Positions 34,985 through 44,908 of a DNA stretch of 64,000 nucleotides are shown here, piece by piece. A program made the translations under genes and the position numbers. The notes under the pieces were generated by a model. The model was not told the origin of the DNA. It did not search any database and worked only from the letters and a program-made list of their open reading frames with translations. Source of the stretch: PALSA-911 sp963839645 (lineage in GTDB: Bacteria; Pseudomonadota; Alphaproteobacteria; Acetobacterales; Acetobacteraceae); assembly GCA_963839645.1 (NCBI GenBank), contig CAWIVZ010000009.1:434001-498000 (forward strand). The letters are read 5' to 3'. Every line of letters starts with the position of its first letter. Within the stretch, counting starts at the first letter, position 1.

Positions 34985-36052
34985 TCAGAACCCGGGCAGA
35001 TCCGGCGGCTCGTAATAGGGGCGATCTCCCAGCGCCTGCAGCCGCGACCAGAACTCCGGCCCGGCGGCCAACCCGGTTTCATTCTTTTCCGCCGCCTGGC
35101 GCCAGATGTTCCAGGATGCCGGATGCAGGCGGCTGGCCTCGGCCAGGAACCCGGCCGCCTCCGCTTCCCGTCCGTGCCGGCGCAGCCAGATGCCCAGGCG
35201 GAAATTGGCGTCGGCCAGGGCGATCTCCGGCGTGATGCGCGGCAGCTTCGCCCTGGCTGCATCCGCGTCCAGCGCGTGCCGCCCGGTGCGAACCCAGTCG
35301 CGCACCGCCTGCATATACGCCGTGCGAGCCGCCAGCCGGGCCGCCTGGTCCTCGGCCGCCATCGTGCGGGTCTTCAGGTCCATGCGGCGGAAATGGTCGG
35401 TCGATCCGGCCACCTCCGGCGGGCGGACGATGCGCCCGGCCTCATCGATCCAGACGCATTGCGGCACGTTGACCATGCCATACAGCGCGGCCACCCGATG
35501 ATCGACGTCGATCAGGTTCCAGTAAGTGGTGTTGGCCTGCTCGATCCAGGGACGGGCCTGTTCCGCGCCAAGGCTTTCCTCGGCGACGGCGACGATGGCG
35601 AAGTTCTCGGTCTTCAGACTGTCGGACAGTTCCTGCCACACGGACAGGTCAAGGCGACAGCCTCACCAGGAAGCCCAGGTCGTCAGGAACACCTTCTTGC
35701 CGCGCAGATCGGACAGCCGGTGCGGCACACCGGCGAGATCAGGCAGGGTAAAATCAGGTGCTTCCAGACCGGCCAGAGCACCGGCCCGGCTTTCGGCGGC
35801 GGTGCCGAGCACCCAGACGCTGCCAGCCTGGTCGGACAGCACGGGATGGCCGAGCGTCTGCCAGAAGGCGGCGAGGTCGATCTTGCCGTCGCGCCGCGCA
35901 TCCGCCGCAAGCGGGACGCAAAGTTCGTCCCGGCACATGCCCTCGGGTTTCAGGGTCCAGCCGGAAACCCGCTCGGCATCGGCCGGCGATACACGCAGGC
36001 CCTCCGCGGCTGGAACCGTGAACTCACCCCAATCCGTCAAGATTTCCGCCAT
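34985..36052 (-). CDS. Selenoprotein: ResA/TlpA-like thioredoxin-fold protein with in-frame TGA (Sec130)
   Basis: A 355-residue protein if the TGA at 35663-35665 is read as selenocysteine. Residues ~96-240 form an AhpC/TSA-TlpA-type thioredoxin fold (LEAPDFTLPDL, then VFLTTWASW-U-GC-RLDL). TGA stands exactly at the first redox cysteine, and the frame continues unbroken for 226 residues, with fold features AGSTDHFRR and NVPQCVWIDEAGRI. I recall an NCBI family called ResA-like WAxxUGC motif-containing (seleno)protein, which this matches. An extra C-x4-C (Cys40, Cys45) lies in the N-terminal domain. No signal peptide is seen, so it is probably cytoplasmic. Role: thiol-disulfide or peroxide chemistry; partners unknown. 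Standard gene calling would split it into two pieces. Confidence 0.85.
35632..35648 (-). promoter_or_regulatory. Candidate bacterial SECIS hairpin
   Basis: Counting from the U of UGA, bases 18-34 fold as CCUG / bulged U / CC / loop GUGU / GG / CAGG. The bulged U, a short upper stem and a loop beginning with GU, about 21 bases after UGA, match the bacterial SECIS design known from formate dehydrogenase mRNA. The stem is only six pairs, so the fold alone would be weak; its position and the protein motif make it convincing. Confidence 0.72.
35663..35665 (-). other. In-frame TGA read as selenocysteine (Sec130)
   Basis: Codons run TGG-TGA-GGC-TGT-CGC, i.e. W-U-G-C-R. In cysteine-containing relatives this position is TGC/TGT (W-C-G-C-R). 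Both flanks are in the same frame, so a one-base indel cannot explain the stop. Confidence 0.82.
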
Positions 36053-36140
36053 GGACCGCTCCCGCGTTTCGGATGGCCAACGCTATCACGATCCGTGCGG
36101 TGCCCGGCAAGTTTGTATTGGCACCGGCGGCCAGAAACGA

Positions 36141-36172
36141 ATTTGCCGTGCACCCGGAGGTGCACGGCAAAT
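36141..36172 (-). terminator. Likely terminator of the second Liv operon
   Basis: A perfect 13-bp stem, ATTTGCCGTGCAC (36141-36153), loop CCGGAG and GTGCACGGCAAAT (36160-36172), lies 41 bases after the livM stop and before the selenoprotein gene. The tail after it on the minus strand (TCGTTTC) is only mildly T-rich. It separates the transporter operon from the selenoprotein gene. Confidence 0.75.
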
Positions 36173-36212
36173 CACGCGGCGATTATGGATGGGAGGGGTG
36201 GGTAGCCGGCGC

Positions 36213-37146
36213 CTACAGCGCCAGCTTGAACCAGCCGCCGATCGTGCCGACCAGGCCCTTGCGGAAGAACAGCACGCACAGCATGAAGATCGCGCCCTGG
36301 GTCACGGTCACCCAGGCGCCGAACTGCGCGAGGTAGTTCTCCATCGCGGTGACCACCAGCGCGCCGACCACCGGCCCGAAGATCGTGCCTAGGCCGCCCA
36401 GCAGGGTCATCAGCACGACCTCGCCGGACATCGAGTAATGCACGTCGGTCAGCGTCGCGATGCCGAACACCAGCGCCTTGGTGCCGCCGGCGATGCCGGC
36501 CAGCGTGGTGGAGAGCACGAAGGCGATCAGCTTGTAGTCGTCCGTGCGGTAGCCGAGCGAGGTGGCGCGCGGCTCGTTTTCGCGGATCGCCTTCAGCACC
36601 TGGCCGAACGGCGAATGCACGATGCGGTGGATGAGCAGGAAGCCGGCGAGGAACACGAACCCGACCACCCAGTAGATCGCCATGTCGTTGTCGAGCGGGA
36701 TCATGCCGAACAGCCGCCCGCGGGGAACCTGCTGGATGCCGTCCTCGCCGCCGGTGAACGGCGCCTGCAGGCAGAAGAAGTAAACCATCTGCGCCAGCGC
36801 CAGGGTGATCATGGCGAAGTAGAGGCCCTGCCGGCGGATCGCCAGCCAGCCCAGGACGAGACCCAGAGAGCCGCCCATCAGGCCGCCCAGCAAGATCGCG
36901 ACCTCGGCCGAGACGCCCCATTGCTTCACCGCCCAGGCGGCGAAATAGCTGCCCATGCCGAAGAACGCGGCATGGCCGAAGGACAGCAGGCCGACATAGC
37001 CGATCAACAGGTTGAAGGCGCAGGCGAACAGCGCGAAGCACAGCACCTTCATCAGGAAGACGGGGTACAGAACGAACGGGCACGAGCACCACCAGCGCGA
37101 CCATCAGCAGAAAGGCGATGGCCTGCGTGCGCGAGAAACCGAGCAT
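36213..37146 (-). CDS. livM: Second Liv-type ABC permease, LivM (one apparent frameshift)
   Basis: An inner-membrane permease of about 310 residues. SFGHAAFFGMGSYFAAWAVK and LLGGLGTIFGPVVGALVV are typical LivM segments. The first 25 residues (MLGFSRTQAIAFLLMVALVV) are in one frame and the rest in the next; removing one base near 37077 restores L-V-P-F-V-L-Y-P-V-F. It starts one base after the livH stop. Last gene of the livG-livF-livK-livH-livM operon. Confidence 0.88.
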
Positions 37147-37147
37147 A

Positions 37148-38039
37148 TCAGGCGGCCTTTCCGAACAGTCCGCGCGGCCTGGCCAGCAGCACGATCACCA
37201 TCACGACGAACACCACGGTGGCCGAAGCCTGCGGATAGAAAACCTTGGTCAGACCCTCGACGATACCGAGGCCGAAGCCGGTGACGATCGAGCCCATGAT
37301 CGAGCCCATGCCGCCGATCACCACGACGGCGAACACGGTATTGATGAAGTTCGACCCCATGTTCGGGTTCACCGAATAGATCGGCGCCGCCAGCACGCCG
37401 GCGAAGGCGGCCAGCGCCACGCCGCCGGCATAGGTAAGCGTGATCAGCCGCGGCACGTTCACGCCGAACGCCTGCACCAGCGGCGCGTTCTCGGTGGCGG
37501 CGCGCAGGGTGGCGCCGAGCGAGGTCTTCTCGATGATCGCCCAGGTGGCGAAGCAGACCACCACCGCGGCAAGCACCACCCAGCCGCGGTAGTTCGGCAT
37601 GTACATGAAGCCGAGATTGGTCGCGCCCTGCAGAACGCCTCCGGAATGCGGTAGGGCATGCCGGAGCTGCCATAGGCATTGCGGAACAGCCCTTCCATCA
37701 CCAGCGCCAGGCCGAAGGTCAGCAGCAGGCCGTAGAGGTGATCGAGCTTGTACAGGCGGCTGATCACGGTCTTTTCCAGCAGCAGGCCGAAGGCGCCGAC
37801 GATCAGCGGCGACAGGATCGAGCGCCGGAAAGTAGCCGATGCCCAGATATTCAAGCAGCATCCAGGACACGAAGGCACCCATCATGAACAGCGCGCCATG
37901 GGCGAAGTTGATGATGTTGAGCATGCCGAAGATGACCGCGAGGCCGAGCGATAGCATCGCATAGAAGGCACCGTTGATCAGGCCCGAGCAGCAGCTGGCC
38001 GAACAGCAACGGACCTGGAATGCCGAAGATCATGAACAT
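37148..38039 (-). CDS. livH: Second Liv-type ABC permease, LivH (frameshifts at three places)
   Basis: A LivH permease of about 295 residues. The start MFMIFGIPGPLLFGQLLLG, the helix SLGLAVIFGMLNIINFAHGA, the KLDHLYGLLLTFGLALVMEG segment and the C-terminal half beginning GATNLGFMYMPNYRG lie in successive frames. One-base removals near 37983 and 37830, and removal of two bases near 37643-37647 (restoring I-P-E-x-L-Q-G-A), give one protein. A single deletion at the last site is the alternative but leaves an extra residue. It is followed directly by livM. Confidence 0.86.
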
Positions 38040-38079
38040 GGGGAACGGGATCCGGTCGGAGTTGCAGGACGAGGCGGCG

Positions 38080-39316
38080 TCAGGTCTTTATGAAGGAGCA
38101 ATGGCCTTCCGCCAGCGGACGATAGGCCTGGTCGCCGGGCGTGGTCGCGACCAGCTTGTAGTAGTCCCATGGTCCCTTGCTCTCGGCGGGCTTCTTGACC
38201 TCGAACAGATAGGCCGGAACCAGATTGCGGCCGTCCTCGCGGATCGTGGTCTTGCCGAAGCAATCGTCCTCGACCGGCATCTTCTTCATCCGGTTGATCG
38301 TGGCGACGCCGTCCTTTTTGGCCTCGGCCGCGCCCATGTCGGCGGCGGTCTTCAGGTAATGCAGGGTGGCGGAATAGCAGCCGGCATGGATCATGTTCGG
38401 CCAGTTCTTCGGCGTCTTCGGCTTGATCCGGTCGGTGAACGCCCGGGTGCGGTCGTTCAGGTCCCAGTAGAAGCTTTCCGTCAGGTGCAGTCCCTGCGCC
38501 ACGTCCAGCCCGAGCGCGTGCACGTCGGTGATGAACATCAGCAGCGCGGCGAGCTTCATCGACTTGTTGATGCCGAACTCATTGGCCTGCTTGATGCTGT
38601 TCACGGTATCCGCGCCGGCATTGCACAGGCCGAGCACCTTGGCGCCCGCTGGCCTGCGCCTGCACCAGGAACGAGGAGAAGTCGGTGGTGCCCGGGAACG
38701 GGTAGTCGGCCGAGCCCAGCACCTTGCCGCCATTGGCGGTCACCAGCGCCGTGGTGTCGCCTGTAAGCTGCTTGCCGAAGGCATAGTCGGCGGTGAGGAA
38801 GTACCAGCTGTCGCCGCCGGCCTTCACCATCGCGCCGCCGGTGGACTTCGCCAGCATGTAGGTGTCGTAGACCCAGTGAATGAAGTTCGGCGAGCACTGC
38901 GCGCCGGTCAGCGCCGCGGAAGCGGCGCCGACGTTCAGGTACACCTTGTTCTTCTCCCGCACGACCGACTGCAGGGCCAGCGCGACGGAGGAAGTGGGCA
39001 CGTCCAGCAGCACGTCCACGCCATCGCGGTCGAACCACTGGCGGGCGATGCTCACGGCCAGGTCCGGCTTGTTCTGGTGATCGGCGGAGATGATCTCGAC
39101 GTTGAAGCCCTTCGCGGCCGGGCCGAATTCTTCCACGGCCTGCTTGGCGCAGATGACCGATGTCAGGCCGCCGGTGTCCTGGTAGGGGCCTGACTGGTCG
39201 TTGAGCACGCCGATCTTGAGCGTGGGAAGGGCTTGGGCGCGGGCGCGCGGCAACACGCCGGTGGCGACGGTTGCGGCTGCGGCGGTGCCGAGAATTGCGC
39301 GGCGGCTGATGGTCAT
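38080..39316 (-). CDS. Second Liv-type ABC transporter substrate-binding protein (one apparent frameshift)
   Basis: A type I periplasmic binding protein of about 411 residues. The signal MTISRRAILGTAAAATVATG has a twin arginine and could use Tat. The mature part starts LKIGVLNDQSGPYQDTGG, typical of ligands other than simple leucine (related proteins bind aromatic or short-chain acids). Removing one base in the CCC at 38645-38647 joins the frames at A-S-G-A-K-V-L-G. It lies between livF and livH of the same operon. Confidence 0.87.
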
Positions 39317-39395
39317 AGCGGATGGTCCTTTATCGCTAGTTCAGAAGGGTACGGCGGCCGGTCGTGCACGTTGCCGGCCGTCCCGAAGCCGGGCT

Positions 39396-40083
<688 letters not shown>

Positions 40084-40091
<8 letters not shown>

Positions 40092-40836
40092 GTTCGGAAC
40101 CCAGATAGGCGGCGATGACCGCGGGATTGGCCGATACGGTGGCGTAGTCCCCCTCGGCCAGCACGCTGCCGCGCGTCAGCACGGTGATGGTGTCGCAAAG
40201 GCCTTCCACAACCGACAGGTTGTGCTCGACCATCAGGATGGTGCGGCCCGCGCGGATGCGCCTGATCAGTTCCACGATGCGGTCGACGTCCTCGTGCGCC
40301 ATGCCGGCGGTGGGCTCGTCGAGCAGCATCATTTCCGGTTCCAGCGCCAGCGTCGTCGCGATCTCGAGCGCGCGCTTGCGGCCGTAGGACAGTTCACCCG
40401 CGGCGGTTTCGGCATAGCCGGTCAGGCCGACGTCGAACAGCAATTCCCGGGCGCGATCGTCGTAGCGGCTCAGCACCGCCTCCGAACGCCAGAAATCGAA
40501 CGAGGCGCCGCGCGCGCGCTGCAACGCCAGGCGCACGTTCTCGAGCGCGGTCAGGTGCGGAAACACCGCCGAGATCTGGAAGCTGCGCACCAGGCCAAGC
40601 CGGGCGACCTGCGCCGGCTTCATGCCGGTGATGTCGCGCCCCTTGAACTTGATGCTGCCCCGCGTCGGTTGCAGGAACTTCGTGAGCATGTTGAAGCACG
40701 TGGTCTTTCCGGCACCGTTCGGCCCGATAAGGGCATGAATGGTCCCGGTCTGCACACGTAGCGCAACCTCGTTTACTGCGACAAAGCCTTGGAACTCACG
40801 GGTCAGACCCGTGGTTTCCAGGATGATATCTGCCAC
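40084..40836 (-). CDS. livG: Second Liv-type ABC ATP-binding protein, LivG
   Basis: A 250-residue ATPase with Walker A GPNGAGKTT, signature GELSYGRKRALE and Walker B MMLLDEPTAG. The GTG at 40836 is chosen for AGGGGG upstream and normal LivG length; an upstream frame adds 20 residues without family similarity. First gene of the second Liv operon, diverging from the CitE-like gene across 150 bases that contain two small palindromes. Confidence 0.9.
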
Positions 40837-40891
40837 CCCGGACGCCCCCTTTTTTGAATGAGCCCGCTGAGTTGCATATCGCGCCAACGAG

Positions 40892-40931
40892 CGCAAGATT
40901 GCGACGCATGTTTATGGCGCAATATTATTGC
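40892..40931. promoter_or_regulatory. Pair of related palindromes between livG and the CitE-like gene
   Basis: CGCAA-GA-TTGCG (40892-40903) and GCAAT-ATT-ATTGC (40919-40931), both containing a GCGCAA core, sit in the divergent promoter region. They could be operator sites for a regulator of one or both genes. No regulator is encoded nearby. Confidence 0.35.
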
Positions 40932-40987
40932 CCGCGGCGATACGAAATCGAGACAGAAGGTCAAAATATCCGCATGGAACGCTTCGA

Positions 40988-41857
40988 ATGAGACTGCGCA
41001 GCCCCCTGTTCGCACCCGGCAATTCCGCGCGAAAGATCGAGAAGGCCGTCGCCTCGGCGGCCGATGCGGTGATCATCGACCTCGAGGACAGCGTGGCTGC
41101 CTCGGCCAAGGAAGCCACTCGCCCCATGGCCGCCGCCGCGGTGCGGGCCAATCGCGGCCGCGACATCATCGTGCGGGTCAATCCGCGCAGCACGCCCTGG
41201 TATCTGGGGGATCTGGCGGCGGTGATCCCGTCCGGCCCGGACGCGATCCTGCTGCCGAAATGCACCGGTGCCGAGGATCTGCGGGCGCTGGATCACCACA
41301 TGGAAGTGTTGGAGGTGGCGTCGGGGTTTGAGGTCGGCAGCATCAAGGTGATCGCGCTGGTGACGGAAACCGCGCCGTCGCTGTTCACCCTGGGCGAGTA
41401 TCGCGGCGTGGCTTCGCGGCTGATCGCGCTTGGATTCGGCGCGGAGGACATATCCGGCGATCTCGGCGTGCCGCCGCGCCGGGCGGATGGGGCGTTTCCG
41501 GCGCCGATCGCCGCGGCGCGGGCGGCGACGCTGGCGGCGGCGGGCGCTGCGGGAATCGTGGCGCTGGATACGCCCTGGACCGATTTCCGCGATCCCGCGG
41601 GCCTGCGCGCGGACGCCGAGAACGCGGTGGCCGATGGGTTCGTGGGCAAGTTCCTGATCCACCCCGACCAGATCGGGATCACCAACGAGGTGTTCAGCCC
41701 CTCGGCCGAACAGGTGGCGTGGGCGGTGAAGGTGCGCGACGCGTTCGCCCGCAATCCCGATTCGGGGGTGTTCGCGCTGGACGGCAAGATGATCGACCGG
41801 CCGCATTTCCGGCTGGCGAACCGTATCCTGGCCGCGGCCGGAATCGGAGAGGGCTAG
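40988..41857 (+). CDS. HpcH/HpaI aldolase / citrate lyase beta-like (CitE) CoA-ester lyase
   Basis: A 289-residue TIM-barrel lyase. RSPLFAPGNSARKIEKA at the start, DAVIIDLEDSV, VRVNP, LGFGAEDISGDLGV and KFLIHPDQI are diagnostic of the CitE-like group, which cleaves or forms malyl-, citramalyl- or related CoA esters with Mg2+. Stand-alone members act in acid catabolism rather than the three-subunit citrate lyase. The ATG at 40988 follows GGAA. It diverges from the second Liv operon, so the transporter may supply an acid for it; this is inference. Confidence 0.85.
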   Translation: MRLRSPLFAPGNSARKIEKAVASAADAVIIDLEDSVAASAKEATRPMAAAAVRANRGRDIIVRVNPRSTPWYLGDLAAVIPSGPDAILLPKCTGAEDLRALDHHMEVLEVASGFEVGSIKVIALVTETAPSLFTLGEYRGVASRLIALGFGAEDISGDLGVPPRRADGAFPAPIAAARAATLAAAGAAGIVALDTPWTDFRDPAGLRADAENAVADGFVGKFLIHPDQIGITNEVFSPSAEQVAWAVKVRDAFARNPDSGVFALDGKMIDRPHFRLANRILAAAGIGEG

Positions 41858-41943
41858 GCCGGGACGAAGCCGATCGGGCCCCGGTTTCGTAAAGCTCAGG
41901 TAAAGTTCACGCGGCCACGTCCGGCAGCCTATATACAGCCGCG

Positions 41944-43497
41944 ATGACTTTCCGTTCCGTCCCGGCCCCGCACGCCCGCCTGCCGCAGCCTTCCGCATGG
42001 CGCCGCCGGGCGGGCAGAGTGGCGGGATCGGGCCTGGTTGCCTTGCTGGCGCTGACCGCCTGCGATCCCGGCCCGATGGAACGCACGCCGGCGACCGATG
42101 TGCCCGGGGATTGGCGCACCCTGCCGGCCGCCACGCAGCCGGTATGGCCGGGCGACGGCTGGTGGCGGGGCTTCAACTCGCCGGATCTGGACCAGCTGAT
42201 CGCCGAGGCGGAAGCGAGCAATTTCAGCATCGCCGCCGCCGTCGCCCGCATCCGCCAGGCCGACGCGCAGTTGCGCATCGCCGGGGCGCCGCTGCTGCCG
42301 AGCGTCGGCGCCACCGCCAATGCCAGCTGGCAGCAGGTCAAGCGCAGCAGCTTCAGCTTCGGCGGGCAGAACACCGGTGGCCAGCCCTACACCGACATCC
42401 GTGCCTACAGCGTGGGCCTGAACGCGTCCTACGAGTTCGATTTCTGGGGCAAGATCCAGGCCCAGCAGCAGGCGGCGGCCGATACGGCGCTGTTCAGCCG
42501 GTTCGACCGCGACACCGTGGCGCTCGGTGTGGTGACCAGCGTCGCCAATAGCTGGTTCACCGCGCTCGGCGCCAACGACCGGGTGCGCACGGCGGAGGAC
42601 AATCTGGCCACTTCCGGGAAGGTCCTGGCGGCGTTTCAGGCCCGGATGGAGGTCGGCACCGCCACGGCGCTGGATGTCTCCCAGCAGGCGGCGCTGGTGG
42701 CCGGCATCCGCAGCTCGATCCCGGCGCTGCGCAACCAGCGCGACCAGGCGGTGATCGCCCTCGGCATCCTCACCGGCAAGCCGCCGGTGGCGGTCACGGT
42801 CAAGCCGGGGACGCTGGACACGCTGGCGCTGCCGGAGCTGTCGCCGGGCCTGCCGGTGGACCTGCTGGCGCGCCGGCCGGACGTGGCGGCGGCGGAGGCG
42901 CAGCTGGCGGCGGCCGGGGCCAATGTGGCGGCGGCGCGGGCGGCGTTCTTTCCGTCGGTGCAGATGAGCCTGTCCGGCACCTTCCAGAGCGCCGCGATCG
43001 GCTCGCTGTTCGGCCCCGGCGCGGCGCTTGCCAGCCTGGCCGGTGGCGTGACGCAGCCGATCTTCGATGCCGGCGCGCTGCGCGGCCAGCTGGAGCAGGC
43101 GAAGGGCCGGCAGGACGAACTGCTGGCGAACTATCGCAACGCCATCCTTCAGGCCTTCACCGACGTGGATAACGCGCTGACCGCCTATCAGTACGCCACC
43201 GAGCAAGAAAAGCTGCAAATCCAAACAGTTGCGAACGCACGTCGATCCGCCGACATCGCCCGCGCGCAACAGATCGCCGGCACGGTCGACATCCTGACGG
43301 TGCTGAACCTGCAGACCACGCTGTTCAACGCGCAGGATAATCTGGTGCAGGCGCGGCTGGCGCGGGTGCAGGCGCTGCTGTCGGTCTACAAGGCGCTGGG
43401 CGGCGGGTGGAGCGGCGCGGACATCAACCCCCCGGCGCTGGTGCCCGGCCGCTTCGAAGGCGGCGTGGCCCTGCCGGTGGGAGACAACTTGCGATGA
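41944..43497 (+). CDS. Outer-membrane efflux lipoprotein, NodT/TolC family
   Basis: A 517-residue outer-membrane factor. A lipoprotein signal ends LLALTAC with Cys40 as the lipidated residue. Two internally repeated OEP domains follow, with coiled-coil segments such as NFSIAAAVARIRQADAQLR and PVDLLARRPDVAAAEAQL. It forms the exit duct for the RND pump encoded downstream. ATG start; the next gene begins 55 bases later. Confidence 0.93.
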   Translation: MTFRSVPAPHARLPQPSAWRRRAGRVAGSGLVALLALTACDPGPMERTPATDVPGDWRTLPAATQPVWPGDGWWRGFNSPDLDQLIAEAEASNFSIAAAVARIRQADAQLRIAGAPLLPSVGATANASWQQVKRSSFSFGGQNTGGQPYTDIRAYSVGLNASYEFDFWGKIQAQQQAAADTALFSRFDRDTVALGVVTSVANSWFTALGANDRVRTAEDNLATSGKVLAAFQARMEVGTATALDVSQQAALVAGIRSSIPALRNQRDQAVIALGILTGKPPVAVTVKPGTLDTLALPELSPGLPVDLLARRPDVAAAEAQLAAAGANVAAARAAFFPSVQMSLSGTFQSAAIGSLFGPGAALASLAGGVTQPIFDAGALRGQLEQAKGRQDELLANYRNAILQAFTDVDNALTAYQYATEQEKLQIQTVANARRSADIARAQQIAGTVDILTVLNLQTTLFNAQDNLVQARLARVQALLSVYKALGGGWSGADINPPALVPGRFEGGVALPVGDNLR

Positions 43498-43552
43498 GCC
43501 ATTGGCAGCGGACACCCGTGGCCCGATATCTCCGCGAGAGGAGCCCGATCGC

Positions 43553-44893
43553 ATGGATGCATTGACCGGCCCGACCCTTCGCGAGCCGCCGGCACCGGAT
43601 GCCGCGGCGAAGCCGCGCCAGAAGTCCCGCCTGAAATCCCGCTGGGGGGGCAGGCTGGGCATGCTGCTGCTGTCGCTGCTGGTGATCGGCGGCGTCGGCG
43701 CCACGTTCTGGTACCGCTCCACCCCCGGCACCGACGCCGCCCGCGCCAAGGCGCGGGCCGAGGCCATTCCGGTGCTGGCGGCAATGGCGAAGAAGGCGGA
43801 CGTGCCGATCTACCTGGACGGGCTGGGCACCGTGCAGGCGTTCCAGACCGTGACGGTGAAGCCGCAGGTGGACGGCAAGCTGATCGAAATGCACTTCACC
43901 GAGGGCCAGGACGTGAAGGCCGGCGACGTGCTGGCGAAGATCGATCCCACGACCTATCAGGCGGCGCTGGACCAGGCGCTGGGGAAGATGGCGCAGGACC
44001 AGGCGACGCTGGCCAATGCCAGGGTCGATCTGGTGCGCTACCAGAAGCTGGCCCTCACCGCCTACACCACCGCGCAGCAGGCCGACACGCAGAAGGCGCT
44101 GGTGGCACAGCTGGAGGCGCAGACCCGCCAGGACCAGGCGCAGATCGACAATGCCCGCGCGCAGCTTTCCTACACCACGCTGACCGCGCCGATCGACGGG
44201 CGTACCGGCATCCGCCAGGTGGATGCCGGCAACATCGTGCACGCCTCCGATCCCACAGGCATCGTGGTGATCACCACGCTGAAGCCGATTTCGGTGGTCT
44301 TCACCCTGCCCCAGCAGGCTTTGCCGCAGGTCGCCCGCGCGATGCGGGAGGGCAAGCCGACGGTGCTCGCGACCAACCAGAACGCCGGTCCGGGCAGGGA
44401 GGGAGATGCGCTCGATCGCGGCACGCTGACGGTGCTGGACAATCAGGTGGACCCCGCCACCGGCACGATCAAGCTGAAGGCGACGTTCCCGAACCCGGAC
44501 CTGAAGCTGTGGCCGGGCGGCTTCGTCGGCGTGCGGCTGCATGTGGACACGGCGCACGACGCCATCACGGTGCCGGACGCCTCGATCCAGCGTGGCCCGC
44601 GCGGCAGCTATCTGTATGTGATCGGCGAGGGCGACACCGTGACGCGCCGCGATGTGACGGTGGGGCATGAGGACGCGCAGACCGCCATCATCACCGACGG
44701 GCTGAAGGCCGGCGAACGGGTGGTGACCGATGGCGCGTCGCGCCTGAGCGACGGCAGCAAGGTGCGCATCACCGAGCCGGTTCCGGCCCCCGGTGCGGCC
44801 CCCAATGCGGCCCCAAATGCGCCCAGTGCCGGCGGACCCACGCCGACCGCAGCTCCCGGTGCCCAGCGCGGGGCCCGGCCGGCGCGGAACTAG
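43553..44893 (+). CDS. RND efflux periplasmic adaptor (MdtA-like)
   Basis: A 446-residue membrane-fusion protein: an N-terminal anchor helix (LGMLLLSLLVIGGVGATFW), a lipoyl half (KPQVDGKLIEMHFTEGQDVK), a coiled-coil hairpin, the second lipoyl half and a beta-barrel domain (TLKPISVVFTLP), then a Pro/Ala-rich tail. The pairing with two RND permeases points to an MdtABC-like pump. The ATG at 43553 follows GAGGAG. It ends in TAG with the permease in the same frame directly after it. Confidence 0.93.
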   Translation: MDALTGPTLREPPAPDAAAKPRQKSRLKSRWGGRLGMLLLSLLVIGGVGATFWYRSTPGTDAARAKARAEAIPVLAAMAKKADVPIYLDGLGTVQAFQTVTVKPQVDGKLIEMHFTEGQDVKAGDVLAKIDPTTYQAALDQALGKMAQDQATLANARVDLVRYQKLALTAYTTAQQADTQKALVAQLEAQTRQDQAQIDNARAQLSYTTLTAPIDGRTGIRQVDAGNIVHASDPTGIVVITTLKPISVVFTLPQQALPQVARAMREGKPTVLATNQNAGPGREGDALDRGTLTVLDNQVDPATGTIKLKATFPNPDLKLWPGGFVGVRLHVDTAHDAITVPDASIQRGPRGSYLYVIGEGDTVTRRDVTVGHEDAQTAIITDGLKAGERVVTDGASRLSDGSKVRITEPVPAPGAAPNAAPNAPSAGGPTPTAAPGAQRGARPARN

Positions 44894-44908
44894 TTCGGAG
44901 TACAGCCG

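Noticed and set aside
34985..36052. Two separate genes or a pseudogene split by a stop
   Set aside because: One frame, one fold, TGA at the redox position and a SECIS-like hairpin argue for one selenoprotein; the downstream piece alone would lack half of the thioredoxin fold.
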